Part shown: in pieces, positions 15,328-24,687 of the stretch
Numbering within the stretch: the first letter of the stretch is position 1
How the letters are laid out: each line of letters opens with the position of its first letter
The notes under the pieces: model-generated
Told to the model about the DNA's origin: nothing
The model's input: only the letters and a program-made list of their open reading frames with translations
Databases searched by the model: none
Assembly (NCBI GenBank): GCA_038530285.1
Contig: JBCBCY010000009.1
Location: 82,587-146,586 of the forward strand
Direction: 5' to 3'
DNA from: JASJAR01 sp038530285
Lineage (GTDB): Bacteria > Pseudomonadota > Alphaproteobacteria > Rhodobacterales > Rhodobacteraceae
Length of the DNA: 64,000 nucleotides
Program-made: the position numbers and the translations under genes

Positions 15328-17748
15328 TCAGGCGCGCAGGCGGTCGAACCCCGGGTCATAGGGCGAATGCGCGATCACCTTGGCCGAAATCAAATCGCCC
15401 AGAAGGTCCAGTGTCACGGGCGTGCCCGGTGCAGCGAAGGCGGGATCGACAAAGGCATAGGCCAGGTTCAACCCCACCCGGTGGCCCCAATCGCCCGAGG
15501 TGACCGTGCCCACCACGCGGGGTCCGTCCATCAGCGATGACCCGGGATGTGCTGGCCGGTCGGTGCAATCGACCGCAAGGGTGACCAGTTTTTTGCGCGG
15601 GCCGTCCGCGATGCGCGCCTCCAGCGCCGCCTTGCCAATGAAATCGGGCTTGTCCATTTTCACGAACCGATCAAGGCCGGTCTCAAAAGGGTTGAACTCG
15701 GTCAGAATGTCCGATTTCCAATGCAAGAACCCTTTTTCCAGGCGCATCGCGTCGACCGCGCGCGATCCAAACAGGGTCAGCCCATGCGCCTTTCCTGCCG
15801 CGCGCAGCGCCGTGTAGCCCGCAAAAAGCTGCGCATTGGGCAGGTGGATCTCATAAGCCAGCTCGCCGGAAAAACTGACTGCCATGACCACCGCCGGCGC
15901 CACGCCGATATGGGCCTCTCGCACCGACAGCCAGGGGAAGGCGTCAGCCGACCAATCGCCGCGCGATGCAGCCGCCAGCACGTCACGCGACTTCGGTCCT
16001 GCCAGAACAAGGATCGTCCAGTCGTTGGTCAGCGACCTGATTTCTACGTCTTCATCCGCGGTCACATGGCCCGTCAGCCAGTCCATATCGTGGAATTCCG
16101 AGGCCGCCGCTGACCCGTACCACACGCGCCCATCGGGCAGGTTTGCCACCGTCGCTTCGGCTTTGACCATCCCGTGGTGGTTCAACAAATACCCGAGGCC
16201 CACGCGGCCTGGGCGTTTGGACACCCGCCCGCAGATCATCCGGTCGAGAAAGGCGTGCGTATCGGCACCGGTGATCTCAAACCGGTTGAAACCGTTGACC
16301 TCCGTCAGGCCCACACCGGTTTCAACCGCCTTGACCTCGGCCCCCACGACATCGTGCACTTCGTTGAAGCGGAACCCGAGCGTTTCGGTAAACTCCGGGG
16401 TTGGCTTGATGTAATCGACCCGCTCCCAGCCGTTTACGACGCTAAATTCGGCCCCTTCAGCCGCCAGCACCGGCGTCAAGGGCGTGGTCTTCATCGGGCG
16501 GCCCGCCGGGCGATGCTCATGCGGGAAATGGAAGCGAAACTCGTTTTGGTAATCTTCAATCGCCTTCAGCGCGGTCAGTTCCACCGTCGCATGGCCGGTG
16601 AACCTGCGCGGGTCGATCACCCAGGTGTCGTAACAGGCCTCACCATGGACAATCTGTTGCGCCAAGAGCCAGCCATGCCCGCCGCCTTCGCCAAGCCCCG
16701 CGCGCAGGCCGATGATGCAGAAGGCATTGCGTTTGCCCGGAATGGGTCCGACCAGCGGCGCGCCATCGATTGTATAGGTGATCGGCCCGTTGACGATGGT
16801 GTGAATGCCCACCTCCATCAGGGCAGGCATCCGTTCAAACGCGCCTTCCAGCACGTCCGTCACACGGTCCAGATCATCAGGACACAGCGCATTGGTGAAT
16901 TTGGGGTCGATCCCGTCCATCCCCCAGGTTTTGCAGTCTTGCTCGTAAAACCCGACGAGAAGCCCGTTCTTTTCCTGGCGACTGTAGTAGTCGCTGATCG
17001 GGCAGCGCAGAAGTGGCATCCGGTGGCCGGCTTCCTTGATCGCGGGGATGTCTTCGGTGACGAAATACTGGTGCTCCATCGACGCGACGGGGTGTGTGAC
17101 CCCCATCATCGCGCCGACTTCATTCACTCGGTAGCCGCAGGCGTTCACGACGATGTCTGCCGAAATCGTGCCCTTGGGGGTCTCAACCTCCCATGTGTCA
17201 TCGGACAGTTGTCGCAGGCCGGTGACGGGCGTGTTGCGGTGCACTTCGGCCCCTGCTGCGCGTGCGCGCCGTGCGAGTGCCTGGCACAATTGTGCGGGGT
17301 CGATGTCGCCGTCGGTTGGGTCCCAAAGACCGCCCAGCAGATTGTCGGTTGAAATCAGCGGATGCCGCCGGGCGCATTCAGCCGCATCGATCACCTCGAA
17401 TTCCACACCCATGCCGCGCGCCATCGACGCAAAATGCCGGTAACCATCCATTTGCGCCTCGGTGTTGGCCAGCCGGATGCCGCCATCGCCGTAGTGGTAG
17501 CCGACCGGATAATCTGGATCCGCCGCCAAGTCGCGGTAAAGCGCAATCGAATGGCTTTTCAGACCCACCATCGTCTGGGTCATGCCGAAGTTGGTGACCT
17601 GGGCCGCCGAATGCCACGTTGTGCCCGATGTCAGCTCGTCACGCTCCAACAGCATCACATCTGACCAGCCTTCGCGCGTCAGATGATACAAGGTCGAACA
17701 CCCCGCGATCCCGCCACCGATCACGACGACCTTGGTGCGTGTTTTCAT
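15328..17748 (-). CDS. FAD-dependent dimethylglycine/sarcosine dehydrogenase-like enzyme with GcvT domain
   Basis: 806 residues in two parts. Residues 1 to about 400 are a DAO-type FAD domain, with VVVIGGGIAGCSTLYHL at the start and TSGTTWHSAA, whose His46 lies where dimethylglycine and sarcosine dehydrogenases attach FAD covalently. From about residue 430 come the GcvT folate-binding and C-terminal barrel domains (GFNRFEITGADTHAFLDR; SGELAYEIHLPN; GDWGHRVGLNLAYAF). The expected reaction is oxidative N-demethylation with transfer of the methyl carbon to tetrahydrofolate. The ATG overlaps the choV stop by 4 bp, so it is the last gene of a choXWV operon, which supports a methylated-glycine substrate. 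Whether it is dimethylglycine or sarcosine cannot be decided here. Confidence 0.85.
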   Translation of the reverse strand: MKTRTKVVVIGGGIAGCSTLYHLTREGWSDVMLLERDELTSGTTWHSAAQVTNFGMTQTMVGLKSHSIALYRDLAADPDYPVGYHYGDGGIRLANTEAQMDGYRHFASMARGMGVEFEVIDAAECARRHPLISTDNLLGGLWDPTDGDIDPAQLCQALARRARAAGAEVHRNTPVTGLRQLSDDTWEVETPKGTISADIVVNACGYRVNEVGAMMGVTHPVASMEHQYFVTEDIPAIKEAGHRMPLLRCPISDYYSRQEKNGLLVGFYEQDCKTWGMDGIDPKFTNALCPDDLDRVTDVLEGAFERMPALMEVGIHTIVNGPITYTIDGAPLVGPIPGKRNAFCIIGLRAGLGEGGGHGWLLAQQIVHGEACYDTWVIDPRRFTGHATVELTALKAIEDYQNEFRFHFPHEHRPAGRPMKTTPLTPVLAAEGAEFSVVNGWERVDYIKPTPEFTETLGFRFNEVHDVVGAEVKAVETGVGLTEVNGFNRFEITGADTHAFLDRMICGRVSKRPGRVGLGYLLNHHGMVKAEATVANLPDGRVWYGSAAASEFHDMDWLTGHVTADEDVEIRSLTNDWTILVLAGPKSRDVLAAASRGDWSADAFPWLSVREAHIGVAPAVVMAVSFSGELAYEIHLPNAQLFAGYTALRAAGKAHGLTLFGSRAVDAMRLEKGFLHWKSDILTEFNPFETGLDRFVKMDKPDFIGKAALEARIADGPRKKLVTLAVDCTDRPAHPGSSLMDGPRVVGTVTSGDWGHRVGLNLAYAFVDPAFAAPGTPVTLDLLGDLISAKVIAHSPYDPGFDRLRA

Positions 17749-18800
17749 GTCATTTCCTTTTGTTCGGCGCCGGGGCGCAACAGCCGCGCAATGAGCGAGC
17801 GGGGCGAAACCTGCCCGATCACGCCATCGGCGTCCGTCACTCCAACCGGGCCACCATGATCGGCCACCGCTTGCATCACCTGCGCGATGGGTTCATCGGC
17901 ACCCACCAGTTGCCGGGCCGTGTCGCCGGCCGGCTCCATCACATCGGCCGCCGTCAACACACCCAACGGGTTCATGTGCGCGACAAAATCAGCGACATAG
18001 GCGTTGACCGGGGCGGTGAAAATATCGCGCGGCGTGCCGCATTGCACGATCCGCCCGCCTTCCATGATCGCAATCCGGTTGCCGATCTTGAACGCCTCGT
18101 CCAGATCGTGGCTGACGAAAATGATCGTGCGTTTCAGCCGCGCCTGCAGTTCCAGAAGCTCGTCCTGCAGCTTCGCGCGGATCAATGGGTCAAGCGCCGA
18201 GAAAGGCTCATCCATCAGCAAGATCGGCGCCTCGGTCACAAAGGCCCGCGCCAGACCCACACGCTGTTGCATCCCGCCAGATAGTTCGCCCACCGCCCGG
18301 TCTGCCCAATCGGCCAGCCCCACCAGCGACAATTGCTCGTCCACCCGCGCGCGGCGCTGGGCCTTGGCGACACCTTCCAACTCTAACCCCAGGCCGACGT
18401 TGTCGCGCACGCTGCGCCAGGGCAGCAGACCAAACTGCTGAAACACCATCGACACCCGCTTGGTGCGGATCCGGCACAGCGTATCGGCGTTTGCGTGGGT
18501 CACATCGACCGGTTTTGTGCCGTCGTCGACCAGACAGCGCCCGCGCACCACCGGGTTCAACCCGTTGACCGCGCGCAGCAGCGTTGATTTGCCCGACCCC
18601 GATAGTCCCATCAGCACCAGGATCTCGCCCGGGGCCACATCAAGCGAGCAATCATGCACCCCCAGAACCTGCCCCGTTGCGGCCTGGATTTCGGCCCGGT
18701 TCTGGCCCGCATCCATCAACGCCAATGCAGTCTCTGGCGCGGGTCCGAACACAATCGACACAGTGTCAAACCGGACCGCCGGGCGCGGTGTGTCGGTCAT
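17745..18800 (-). CDS. choV: Choline ABC transporter ATP-binding protein
   Basis: 351 residues. Walker A is GLSGSGKSTLLRAVNGL, the Q-loop is VFQQFGLLPWRSV, the signature is ELSGGMQQRVGLARAF, and Walker B is ILLMDEPFSALDPL with the H-loop FVSHDLDEA. After the ATPase domain there is a CBS-like extension (from about residue 265), as in ProV/ChoV proteins of the quaternary-amine transporters. It overlaps choW and the downstream dehydrogenase gene by 4 bp each. Confidence 0.93.
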   Translation of the reverse strand: MTDTPRPAVRFDTVSIVFGPAPETALALMDAGQNRAEIQAATGQVLGVHDCSLDVAPGEILVLMGLSGSGKSTLLRAVNGLNPVVRGRCLVDDGTKPVDVTHANADTLCRIRTKRVSMVFQQFGLLPWRSVRDNVGLGLELEGVAKAQRRARVDEQLSLVGLADWADRAVGELSGGMQQRVGLARAFVTEAPILLMDEPFSALDPLIRAKLQDELLELQARLKRTIIFVSHDLDEAFKIGNRIAIMEGGRIVQCGTPRDIFTAPVNAYVADFVAHMNPLGVLTAADVMEPAGDTARQLVGADEPIAQVMQAVADHGGPVGVTDADGVIGQVSPRSLIARLLRPGAEQKEMT

Positions 18801-19633
18801 GTCTTCCGCTCCACCCGCAGCATCCGGTCCAGCATGATCGCGACAACCACGATCACCAGCCCACTTTCAAAGCCTAGCGCGGTGTTCACCTGATTGAGCG
18901 CGCGCACCACTGGCACGCCCAAGCCATCTGCGCCGACAAGGGCCGCGATCACCACCATCGACAGCGACAGCATGATCGTCTGGTTGAGCCCCGCCATGAT
19001 CTGCGGAAACGCATAGGGCAGTTCGACCTTCCACAGGACCTGCCAGGGGGAGGCGCCAAAGGCTTCTGCCGCCTCAAGCAATGCCTTCGGCGTGGCCGAG
19101 ACCCCAAGATAGGTCAGCCTAATCGGCGCGGGCAAAACGAAAATCACCGTCGCCAGAAGCCCCGGCACCATGCCGATGCCGAAAAACACAATCGCCGGGA
19201 TCAGGTACACAAAGGTTGGCAGGGTCTGCATCAGGTCCAGCACAGGGCGCATTACCGCATAGGCACGCGGGCGGTGGGCGGCAAAAATGCCAATGGGCAC
19301 GCCCACGGCCATGCAGACCACACAAGCCGACAACACCAGCGTCAGGCTTTCGGTCGTTTCCTCCCAATAATCCTGGTTCAGGATGAACAAAAACCCGACG
19401 GCCACCAGCACACAGGTTTTCCAGTTGCGCTGCACCGCCCATGTCAGCGCGACGAAGGCGGCCACGATCACCAAAGGATGGGGCGTTTGCAGAACCCACA
19501 AAATCGCGTCGATCAGCGCCTCCATCGTGTCGGAAATCGCATCGAAGGCGAAGGCGAAATTGACCTCAATCCATTCAAACAGGGCGCGCGCCCATTGGCC
19601 CACAGGGATCTTGTTGTCTGTCAGCCAGTCCAT
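18797..19633 (-). CDS. choW: Choline ABC transporter permease
   Basis: 278 residues with an amphipathic N-terminal part (PVGQWARALFEWIEVNFAF), then about six membrane helices. The permease (EAA-like) loop region reads GVSATPKALLEAAEAFGASPWQVLWKVELPYAFP. The layout matches ProW/ChoW permeases for choline or betaine. It follows choX after about 50 bp and overlaps choV by 4 bp. Confidence 0.93.
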   Translation of the reverse strand: MDWLTDNKIPVGQWARALFEWIEVNFAFAFDAISDTMEALIDAILWVLQTPHPLVIVAAFVALTWAVQRNWKTCVLVAVGFLFILNQDYWEETTESLTLVLSACVVCMAVGVPIGIFAAHRPRAYAVMRPVLDLMQTLPTFVYLIPAIVFFGIGMVPGLLATVIFVLPAPIRLTYLGVSATPKALLEAAEAFGASPWQVLWKVELPYAFPQIMAGLNQTIMLSLSMVVIAALVGADGLGVPVVRALNQVNTALGFESGLVIVVVAIMLDRMLRVERKT

Positions 19634-19682
19634 CGCGCGCCCCCGAAATCAAATCGGGCCGGGGCGACCCGGCCCACAAAGC

Positions 19683-20606
19683 CTAGCCGTCGATCATTGC
19701 CTTGACGGCGGCCATGGCATCGCCGCCATCCTTGGTGGTGACCCCGGCCAACCACCCGTCCAGCACGCCCGTGTTGGCCGCCAGCCAGGCTTTGGCGGCG
19801 TCCGAAGGCTCGGCTGCGTCGTTCAGGATCGCGCCCATGATCTCGTTCTCCATCGCCAGCGAGAATTCGAGGTTTTTAAGTAGCATCCCCACATTCGGGC
19901 AGGCATCGACAAAGCCGGCAGCCGTGTTGGTGAACACCGTCGCACCGCCCAGATCGGGGCCGAAGAAATCATCGCCACCGGTCAGGTAGGACATCTCGAA
20001 ATTGGCATTCATCGGGTGGGGTTCCCAACCGAGAAACACCACAGGCTCGCCCCGACGATCCGCGCGCGAAACCTGCGCCAGCATGCCCTGTTCGGAACTT
20101 TCGGCCACCTCAAACCCCGACAGGCCAAAAGCATCGGCATCGATCATGTCCTGGATCAGGCGGTTGCCGTCATTGCCTGGCTCAATCCCGTAGATCTTGC
20201 CATCGAGCGCATCGGCATTCGCGGCAATATCGGCAAAATCGGCGATCCCCAGATCGGCTGCCACCTTGTTGACCGCCAGCGTGTATTTCGCCCCTTCAAG
20301 GTTCGCGCGCACGGTGTCGACGGTGCCCGCCTCGCGGTAGGCGGCGATATCGCCTTCCATCGTCGGCATCCAGTTGCCCAGGAAGATGTCCACATCGCCT
20401 TCGGCCATCGAGGTATAAGTCACGGGCACCGACAAGACCTTGATGTCGGTGTCGTATCCCAGCGCGTCGAGGACAAGCGTCGTCGCTGCCGTCGTCGCGG
20501 TGATATCGGTCCAGCCCACGTCAGAAAATGTCACGGTCTCGCAATCGGCAAGGGCAGTGCCCGCGGCCAGAACAGCGGCCAGCGAAAGGGTGGTGGTCAG
20601 TTTCAT
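19683..20606 (-). CDS. choX: Choline-binding periplasmic protein
   Basis: 307 residues with a signal peptide (LSLAAVLAAGTALA). The mature sequence closely resembles rhizobial ChoX as I remember it: VTFSDVGWTDITATTA, LGNWMPTMEGDI, GKIYGIEPGNDGNRLIQDM, VFLGWEPHPMNANFEMSYL and a final TKDGGDAM. The aromatic cage for the trimethylammonium group is expected among the conserved Trp/Tyr residues in these segments. It is first in the operon choX-choW-choV-dehydrogenase and divergent from the CoA-transferase gene across about 110 bp. Confidence 0.95.
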   Translation of the reverse strand: MKLTTTLSLAAVLAAGTALADCETVTFSDVGWTDITATTAATTLVLDALGYDTDIKVLSVPVTYTSMAEGDVDIFLGNWMPTMEGDIAAYREAGTVDTVRANLEGAKYTLAVNKVAADLGIADFADIAANADALDGKIYGIEPGNDGNRLIQDMIDADAFGLSGFEVAESSEQGMLAQVSRADRRGEPVVFLGWEPHPMNANFEMSYLTGGDDFFGPDLGGATVFTNTAAGFVDACPNVGMLLKNLEFSLAMENEIMGAILNDAAEPSDAAKAWLAANTGVLDGWLAGVTTKDGGDAMAAVKAMIDG

Positions 20607-20715
20607 GTGTTATCTCCCCGGTTTTTTGGCTTTGGGCTGAGTAAAGGCCCCGCCCGGCCCGGGTGCAAGGGCTTTCGGGCTTGTCACCGGCCCCGTTCGT
20701 GTGAACGCTACAGAT

Positions 20716-21915
20716 ATGAGCAAAGCAGAAATGCCACTGGCCGGTCTTCGCGTTCTCGATTTTGGCCATACCGTGATGGGGCCGACCGCTGGGCTGGTGC
20801 TGGCGGATCTGGGCGCGGATGTCACCCGAGTGGAGCCGCCCGGCGGCGACCCGACCCGCAAGCTCAAAGGGTTCGGCAACGGCTATTTCCAGTTTTACAA
20901 TCGCAACAAGAAAAGCCTCGCGCTGGATTTGAAATCACCTGACGGTCTGGCGGTTGCCAAACGGCTCGCAGCACGGGCAGACGTCCTGATCGAAAACTTC
21001 GGCCCCGGCACCATGGCCCGTCTAGGCCTGTCCTATGACGATCTGAAAGACGCGGCCCCCCGCCTGATCTACCTGTCGCTCAAAGGCTATCTGCCCGGGC
21101 CCCACGAAGACCGCACCGCGTTGGACGAGGTCGTGCAAATGGCCTCGGGGCTGGCGTACATGACCGGTCCCCCGGGCCAGCCCCTGCGCGCGGGGGCGTC
21201 GGTGATCGACGTGATGGGCGGGGTCTTTGGCGTCATCGGCGTGTTGGCGGCCTTGCGCGAACGCGACGACACGGGCCAGGGCCAACAGGTGCGGGCATCG
21301 CTGTTTGAATCGGCCGCCTTCCTGATGGGCCAGCATCTGGCCTACGGCGCGATCACTGAAACCCAGGTACCGCCGATGACGGCGCGGGTGTCGGCCTGGA
21401 GCGTTTATGACCAATTCGACACCATCGATGGCCAGCGAGTCTTTTTGGGGGTCACGTCAGATGTGCAATGGTCCCGGTTCACCGGCACTTTTGGGCTGTT
21501 TGACCTTGAAACGCCCGAGCTTGCCACCAACAATGCCCGGATCGATGCGCGCTGGACCATCATACCGCGTATCACCCAGCGTCTGGCGGCCCTGACAGCG
21601 GCAGAGATCGAAACGCTGGCCACCGGGGCGCGCCTGCCCTTTGCCCTGGTCGCCCGGCCAGAAGACCTGTGGAACAATCCGCACTTGACGGGTCAAATGC
21701 TGCACACTGCCCTGCCTGATGGCCGCCGCACGCCCCTGCCGATCACGCCTGTCCAGATGGGTGACCGGCTGGCGCGCCTTAACCGCGACCCACCTGGCAT
21801 TGGCGCCGACACAACCGACGTGTTGCTGGACCTCGGCCTGACCCCAAAAGACATCGCCGCTCTGCAAGACAAGGGCGTTGTGCGCGCCGCCCAGGAAGGA
21901 CCCGCAAATGAGTGA
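20716..21915 (+). CDS. CaiB/BaiF-family CoA-transferase
   Basis: 399 residues. Family signs are LAGLRVLDFGHTVMGPTAGL, LADLGADVTRVEPPGGDP, NRNKKSLALDLK, and RADVLIENFGPGTMARLGL. The likely catalytic Asp is Asp137 in ALDEVVQMASGLAYMTG. The usual GFGQ-G-P segment before it is replaced by LKGYLPGPHEDR, which suggests a divergent subfamily. It would move CoA between carboxylic acids; the substrate is unknown. The ATG at 20716 is preferred over a GTG at 20701. It overlaps the next gene by 8 bp, so the two probably act together on one acyl-CoA. Confidence 0.85.
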   Translation: MSKAEMPLAGLRVLDFGHTVMGPTAGLVLADLGADVTRVEPPGGDPTRKLKGFGNGYFQFYNRNKKSLALDLKSPDGLAVAKRLAARADVLIENFGPGTMARLGLSYDDLKDAAPRLIYLSLKGYLPGPHEDRTALDEVVQMASGLAYMTGPPGQPLRAGASVIDVMGGVFGVIGVLAALRERDDTGQGQQVRASLFESAAFLMGQHLAYGAITETQVPPMTARVSAWSVYDQFDTIDGQRVFLGVTSDVQWSRFTGTFGLFDLETPELATNNARIDARWTIIPRITQRLAALTAAEIETLATGARLPFALVARPEDLWNNPHLTGQMLHTALPDGRRTPLPITPVQMGDRLARLNRDPPGIGADTTDVLLDLGLTPKDIAALQDKGVVRAAQEGPANE

Positions 21916-22672
21916 CGTCGCAAATTGGTGGTCCACCGCGATCATCGACATGGAACCGGGCCGGATCGCGATCCGCGGCCACGCCATCGAAACCCTCATC
22001 GGTCAGCTTTCCTTCCCGCAAATGATCTGGCTGATGCTGCGCGGCGAGGTGCCGAGCGACGGTCAAGCAAAGCTTTTGGAAGCCGCCCTGGTCGCGGCAG
22101 TCGATCACGGCCCTCAGGCCCCGTCGATCGCAGCCGCGCGCATGGCGGTCACCTGTGGGCTGCCCTTGAACGCGGCCATGGCCACGGCAGTCAACATGCT
22201 GGGCGATGTCCACGGCGGGGCGGGCGAACAGGCGGTCGAACTTTATGGCTGGGTCGTGGACGATGGGCTGTCTGTGGCCGAAGCGGTATACAAATGGCGC
22301 GCCGAACGGGGCAAATACCTGCCCGGGTTCGGCCACCGGTTCCATCCCATCGACCCCCGCGCCCCGAGGCTTCTGGCCCTTGTCGACGAAGCCGCCGCCG
22401 CAGGCACAATCAGCGGTGAGCACGCCGAAGTTGCGCGCGCGATCGAAGCGCATCTGGCCCGAAACGCATCCAAGCCGATCCCGATGAACATCGATGGCGC
22501 CACCGCCGTGATCTTCGCCGAACTGGGCTTTGACGCCCCCCTTGCGCGCGGGCTTTTCTGTCTGTCACGGTCAGTCGGGGCCCTGGCCCATGCCGCTGAA
22601 CAGCAAAAACAGGGTGGGCGCAACAAGGGCCCAACGCCGCCGGGCTACCGCTGGACCTATACCGGAGAGTAG
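21908..22672 (+). CDS. Citryl-CoA lyase-like protein (short citrate-synthase-fold enzyme)
   Basis: 254 residues, much shorter than citrate synthase (about 430). The three citrate-synthase catalytic positions are preserved: His102 in GDVHGGAGE, His143 in LPGFGHRFHP, and Asp196 in PMNIDGATA. This size and pattern correspond to citryl-CoA lyase-type proteins (as in the C-terminal part of ATP citrate lyase), which cleave citryl-CoA or a related 3-hydroxy-3-carboxy acyl-CoA. Preceded by a CoA-transferase with overlapping codons, it would complete a two-step activation and cleavage of a hydroxy-polycarboxylate. The actual substrate is not shown by sequence. Its end overlaps a convergent TetR gene. 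Confidence 0.8.
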   Translation: MSDVANWWSTAIIDMEPGRIAIRGHAIETLIGQLSFPQMIWLMLRGEVPSDGQAKLLEAALVAAVDHGPQAPSIAAARMAVTCGLPLNAAMATAVNMLGDVHGGAGEQAVELYGWVVDDGLSVAEAVYKWRAERGKYLPGFGHRFHPIDPRAPRLLALVDEAAAAGTISGEHAEVARAIEAHLARNASKPIPMNIDGATAVIFAELGFDAPLARGLFCLSRSVGALAHAAEQQKQGGRNKGPTPPGYRWTYTGE

Positions 22673-23253
22673 CCGCGCAGGCCGCGCAAAAACTGACGCA
22701 ACTGCGCGCGTTGCACATAAGGCGTCCAGGTTTCGGGGCTGGTGACGCCGCCGGCCGATAGTCCGAACACAAAGGTCGTGACCGCCACGCGCAGGTCTTC
22801 AAACCGGCCATGCGGCAGATCGCGCGTCTCCGGCCATGCGGTGCGAATGGCTGCGGTGAAAATCTCCGCCCCCTCGCGGTGCAGCGCGGCATTCAGCGGG
22901 CGCAACTCCGGCTCAGCGGCCAGAAGCCCCCAGAAGCTGACCCAGGTGGCCGTCTCGATCAGCCCTTCCGGTGTCGCCGGGATCGCCGGGTCGAGGAGTT
23001 CGGCCAGATCCGTCTCGCCGTCATCGATCCGCGCCTTTATGCGCGCGCGCAACGTATCAAGAGGAACGCGCAGGGCGGCGGCGATAATGTCGTCCTTTCC
23101 GCCGAAATAGTTGGTGATCATGCCGGTGGTGACACCTGCGGCTTGCGCAATATCGACCATGCGCACCCGGTGGATGCCCCGCTGTGCAATCGCGTCACAG
23201 GCCGCGCGCGCGATATCAGCGCGGGCGGCATCTGCGTCAACGCGTTTTGGCAT
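22657..23253 (-). CDS. TetR-family regulator of the carnitine operon
   Basis: 198 residues. The N-terminal HTH reads AIAQRGIHRVRMVDIAQAAGVTTGMITNYFGGKDDIIAAAL, close to the BetI style of TetR proteins. The C-terminal ligand domain has a WVSFWGLLAAEP segment that recalls BetI. It overlaps the end of the carnitine dehydrogenase gene by 17 bp, so it is the last gene of the carnitine operon. It probably represses the operon through the site near 25600 and responds to a carnitine-pathway compound; this is inference. Confidence 0.85.
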   Translation of the reverse strand: MPKRVDADAARADIARAACDAIAQRGIHRVRMVDIAQAAGVTTGMITNYFGGKDDIIAAALRVPLDTLRARIKARIDDGETDLAELLDPAIPATPEGLIETATWVSFWGLLAAEPELRPLNAALHREGAEIFTAAIRTAWPETRDLPHGRFEDLRVAVTTFVFGLSAGGVTSPETWTPYVQRAQLRQFLRGLRGYSPV

Positions 23254-24226
23254 CTAGCTGCCGGGCCCAGGCATTCAGCGTTTTACCGGCACCCATATCG
23301 TGTTTGGCCAGCACCTTTTGCACTGCGACCATACATTCATCACGGATCGCTTCCAATTCGCGCACCGTTTTGCCGCCAGCTTGTTCGGCGGTGCCTTCGA
23401 CAAACCGGTCGATGATCTCCGCGCTGAGATCGGGCGCCTTCAGATAGGTCCAGGGTTCGTCCAGACAGGGCCCGAATTGTTCCATGAAATGGCGCGCGCC
23501 GCCCTCGCCGCCGGCAATCATGTAGATCTGGTTCATCCCCATGATCGACCAGCGCAGGCCCGGGCCATAGACGATGCTGGCGTCCAATTCGCCGGTCGTG
23601 GCAATATCGTCGTTCAGGCTGTGCAGAATTTCGCGCCACATCGCTTCTTGCAGCCGGTCCGACAGATGGCCCGGCACCTCTTTGCGGACGCGCAGCACCT
23701 CCATCCCCATGGACTGATAAAATTGGCCCGCCGCCGCGACGGCCGCTTCAGACGTTGCCTTGCCGGCCACAACCTCAACCAGGGGACACAGGTAGACCGG
23801 GTTGAACGGGTGGCCGACCAACACCCGTTCGGGATGGGTCAGGCCCGCCTGCAGGTCCGACGGCATAAAGCCTGAGGTTGACGAAAAGATCAGCACATCC
23901 GGGTCAGTCACCTCGGCAACCGCACCAAGGGCCGATTGCTTGACCGCCATCACCTCCGGCACGTTCTCTTGGATGGCGTCGACGGCTTCAGCCATCTCGC
24001 GCGCATCGTTTGTGAACAACAACGCGCCGGGTTGGGGCATATCCATCCCCTCGGTCAGCTTTTCCAGCGCGGGACGCGCCGTTTCCACCGCACCCCAAAG
24101 CCAGTCTTCCATCGCGGGGTTCAGATCAGCGGCAATCACGTCATAGCCCGCATGCAGGGCGCGCGCGGCCCAGCCGCCCCCGATCACACCGGTACCCAGA
24201 AGCCCGAAGGTCTTGATATCTCTCAT
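23237..24226 (-). CDS. lcdH: L-carnitine dehydrogenase
   Basis: 329 residues. It belongs to the 3-hydroxyacyl-CoA dehydrogenase superfamily: an N-terminal NAD site TFGLLGTGVIGGGWAARAL, then SSTSGFMPSDLQAGL, the conserved GHPFNPVYLCPLVEVV, and KEVPGHLSDRLQEAMWRE leading into the C-terminal helical domain with GPGLRWSIMG. These patterns match carnitine 3-dehydrogenases, which oxidise L-carnitine to 3-dehydrocarnitine. It overlaps the thioesterase gene upstream by 4 bp and the TetR gene downstream. Confidence 0.92.
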   Translation of the reverse strand: MRDIKTFGLLGTGVIGGGWAARALHAGYDVIAADLNPAMEDWLWGAVETARPALEKLTEGMDMPQPGALLFTNDAREMAEAVDAIQENVPEVMAVKQSALGAVAEVTDPDVLIFSSTSGFMPSDLQAGLTHPERVLVGHPFNPVYLCPLVEVVAGKATSEAAVAAAGQFYQSMGMEVLRVRKEVPGHLSDRLQEAMWREILHSLNDDIATTGELDASIVYGPGLRWSIMGMNQIYMIAGGEGGARHFMEQFGPCLDEPWTYLKAPDLSAEIIDRFVEGTAEQAGGKTVRELEAIRDECMVAVQKVLAKHDMGAGKTLNAWARQLDAKTR

Positions 24227-24687
24227 GTGCCAAACCCCAATTTGCGCGCCCGTTGGGGCAAAGCGGCGATTTCGCCTGTGTCGAGTTTCAGCGCGTCTAG
24301 GGTTGCGCGAATATCACCCGGCAGAGCTTCGGCGCGGGGTTCGGGGTGCTGGTTGACGTGCAATTCCATCCGTTCATTCACCGCGCGGACCTTGCCGTCC
24401 GAAAGCATCGTCATGTGGACCACGAACCGCTTGGAATCGACGTCAAGCACGCGGGCTTCAACCACCAGCGGGGCATCGACCTTAACTTCGGCCAGATAAA
24501 ACGTGTGGCATTCGACCAAATAGACCGTCCCGCCCGTTGCCGCGCGGTAGTTTGCGGTCACACCGACACTGTCCAAAAACGCATCCGACGCCATGGAAAA
24601 CACCAACCCGTAGTAAGCGTCGCGCATATGCCCGTTGTAGTCGATCCAGTCGGGATGAACGATAGCCTCAAAAGTGAACACGCTCAC
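24223..24687 (-). CDS. cdhB: Hotdog-fold acyl-CoA thioesterase (probable betainyl-CoA thioesterase)
   Basis: 154 residues, 4HBT-type: HPDWIDYNGHMRDAYYGLVFSMASDAFLD holds the family's D-x-N-x-H start, followed by ECHTFYLAEVKVDAPLVVEARVLDVDSKRFVVHM. In characterised carnitine pathways, a thioesterase next to the dehydrocarnitine-cleaving enzyme releases glycine betaine from betainyl-CoA. The start is the GTG at 24687, whose GTGA overlaps the stop of the preceding gene. The gene order matches the cdhC-cdhB-cdhA order I know from Pseudomonas. Confidence 0.85.
   Translation of the reverse strand: MSVFTFEAIVHPDWIDYNGHMRDAYYGLVFSMASDAFLDSVGVTANYRAATGGTVYLVECHTFYLAEVKVDAPLVVEARVLDVDSKRFVVHMTMLSDGKVRAVNERMELHVNQHPEPRAEALPGDIRATLDALKLDTGEIAALPQRARKLGFGT

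Noticed and set aside
16174..17352. A 392-codon open reading on the + strand opposite the FAD/GcvT dehydrogenase gene
   Set aside because: Antisense to strongly conserved motifs on the minus strand, with no start signal or domain of its own.
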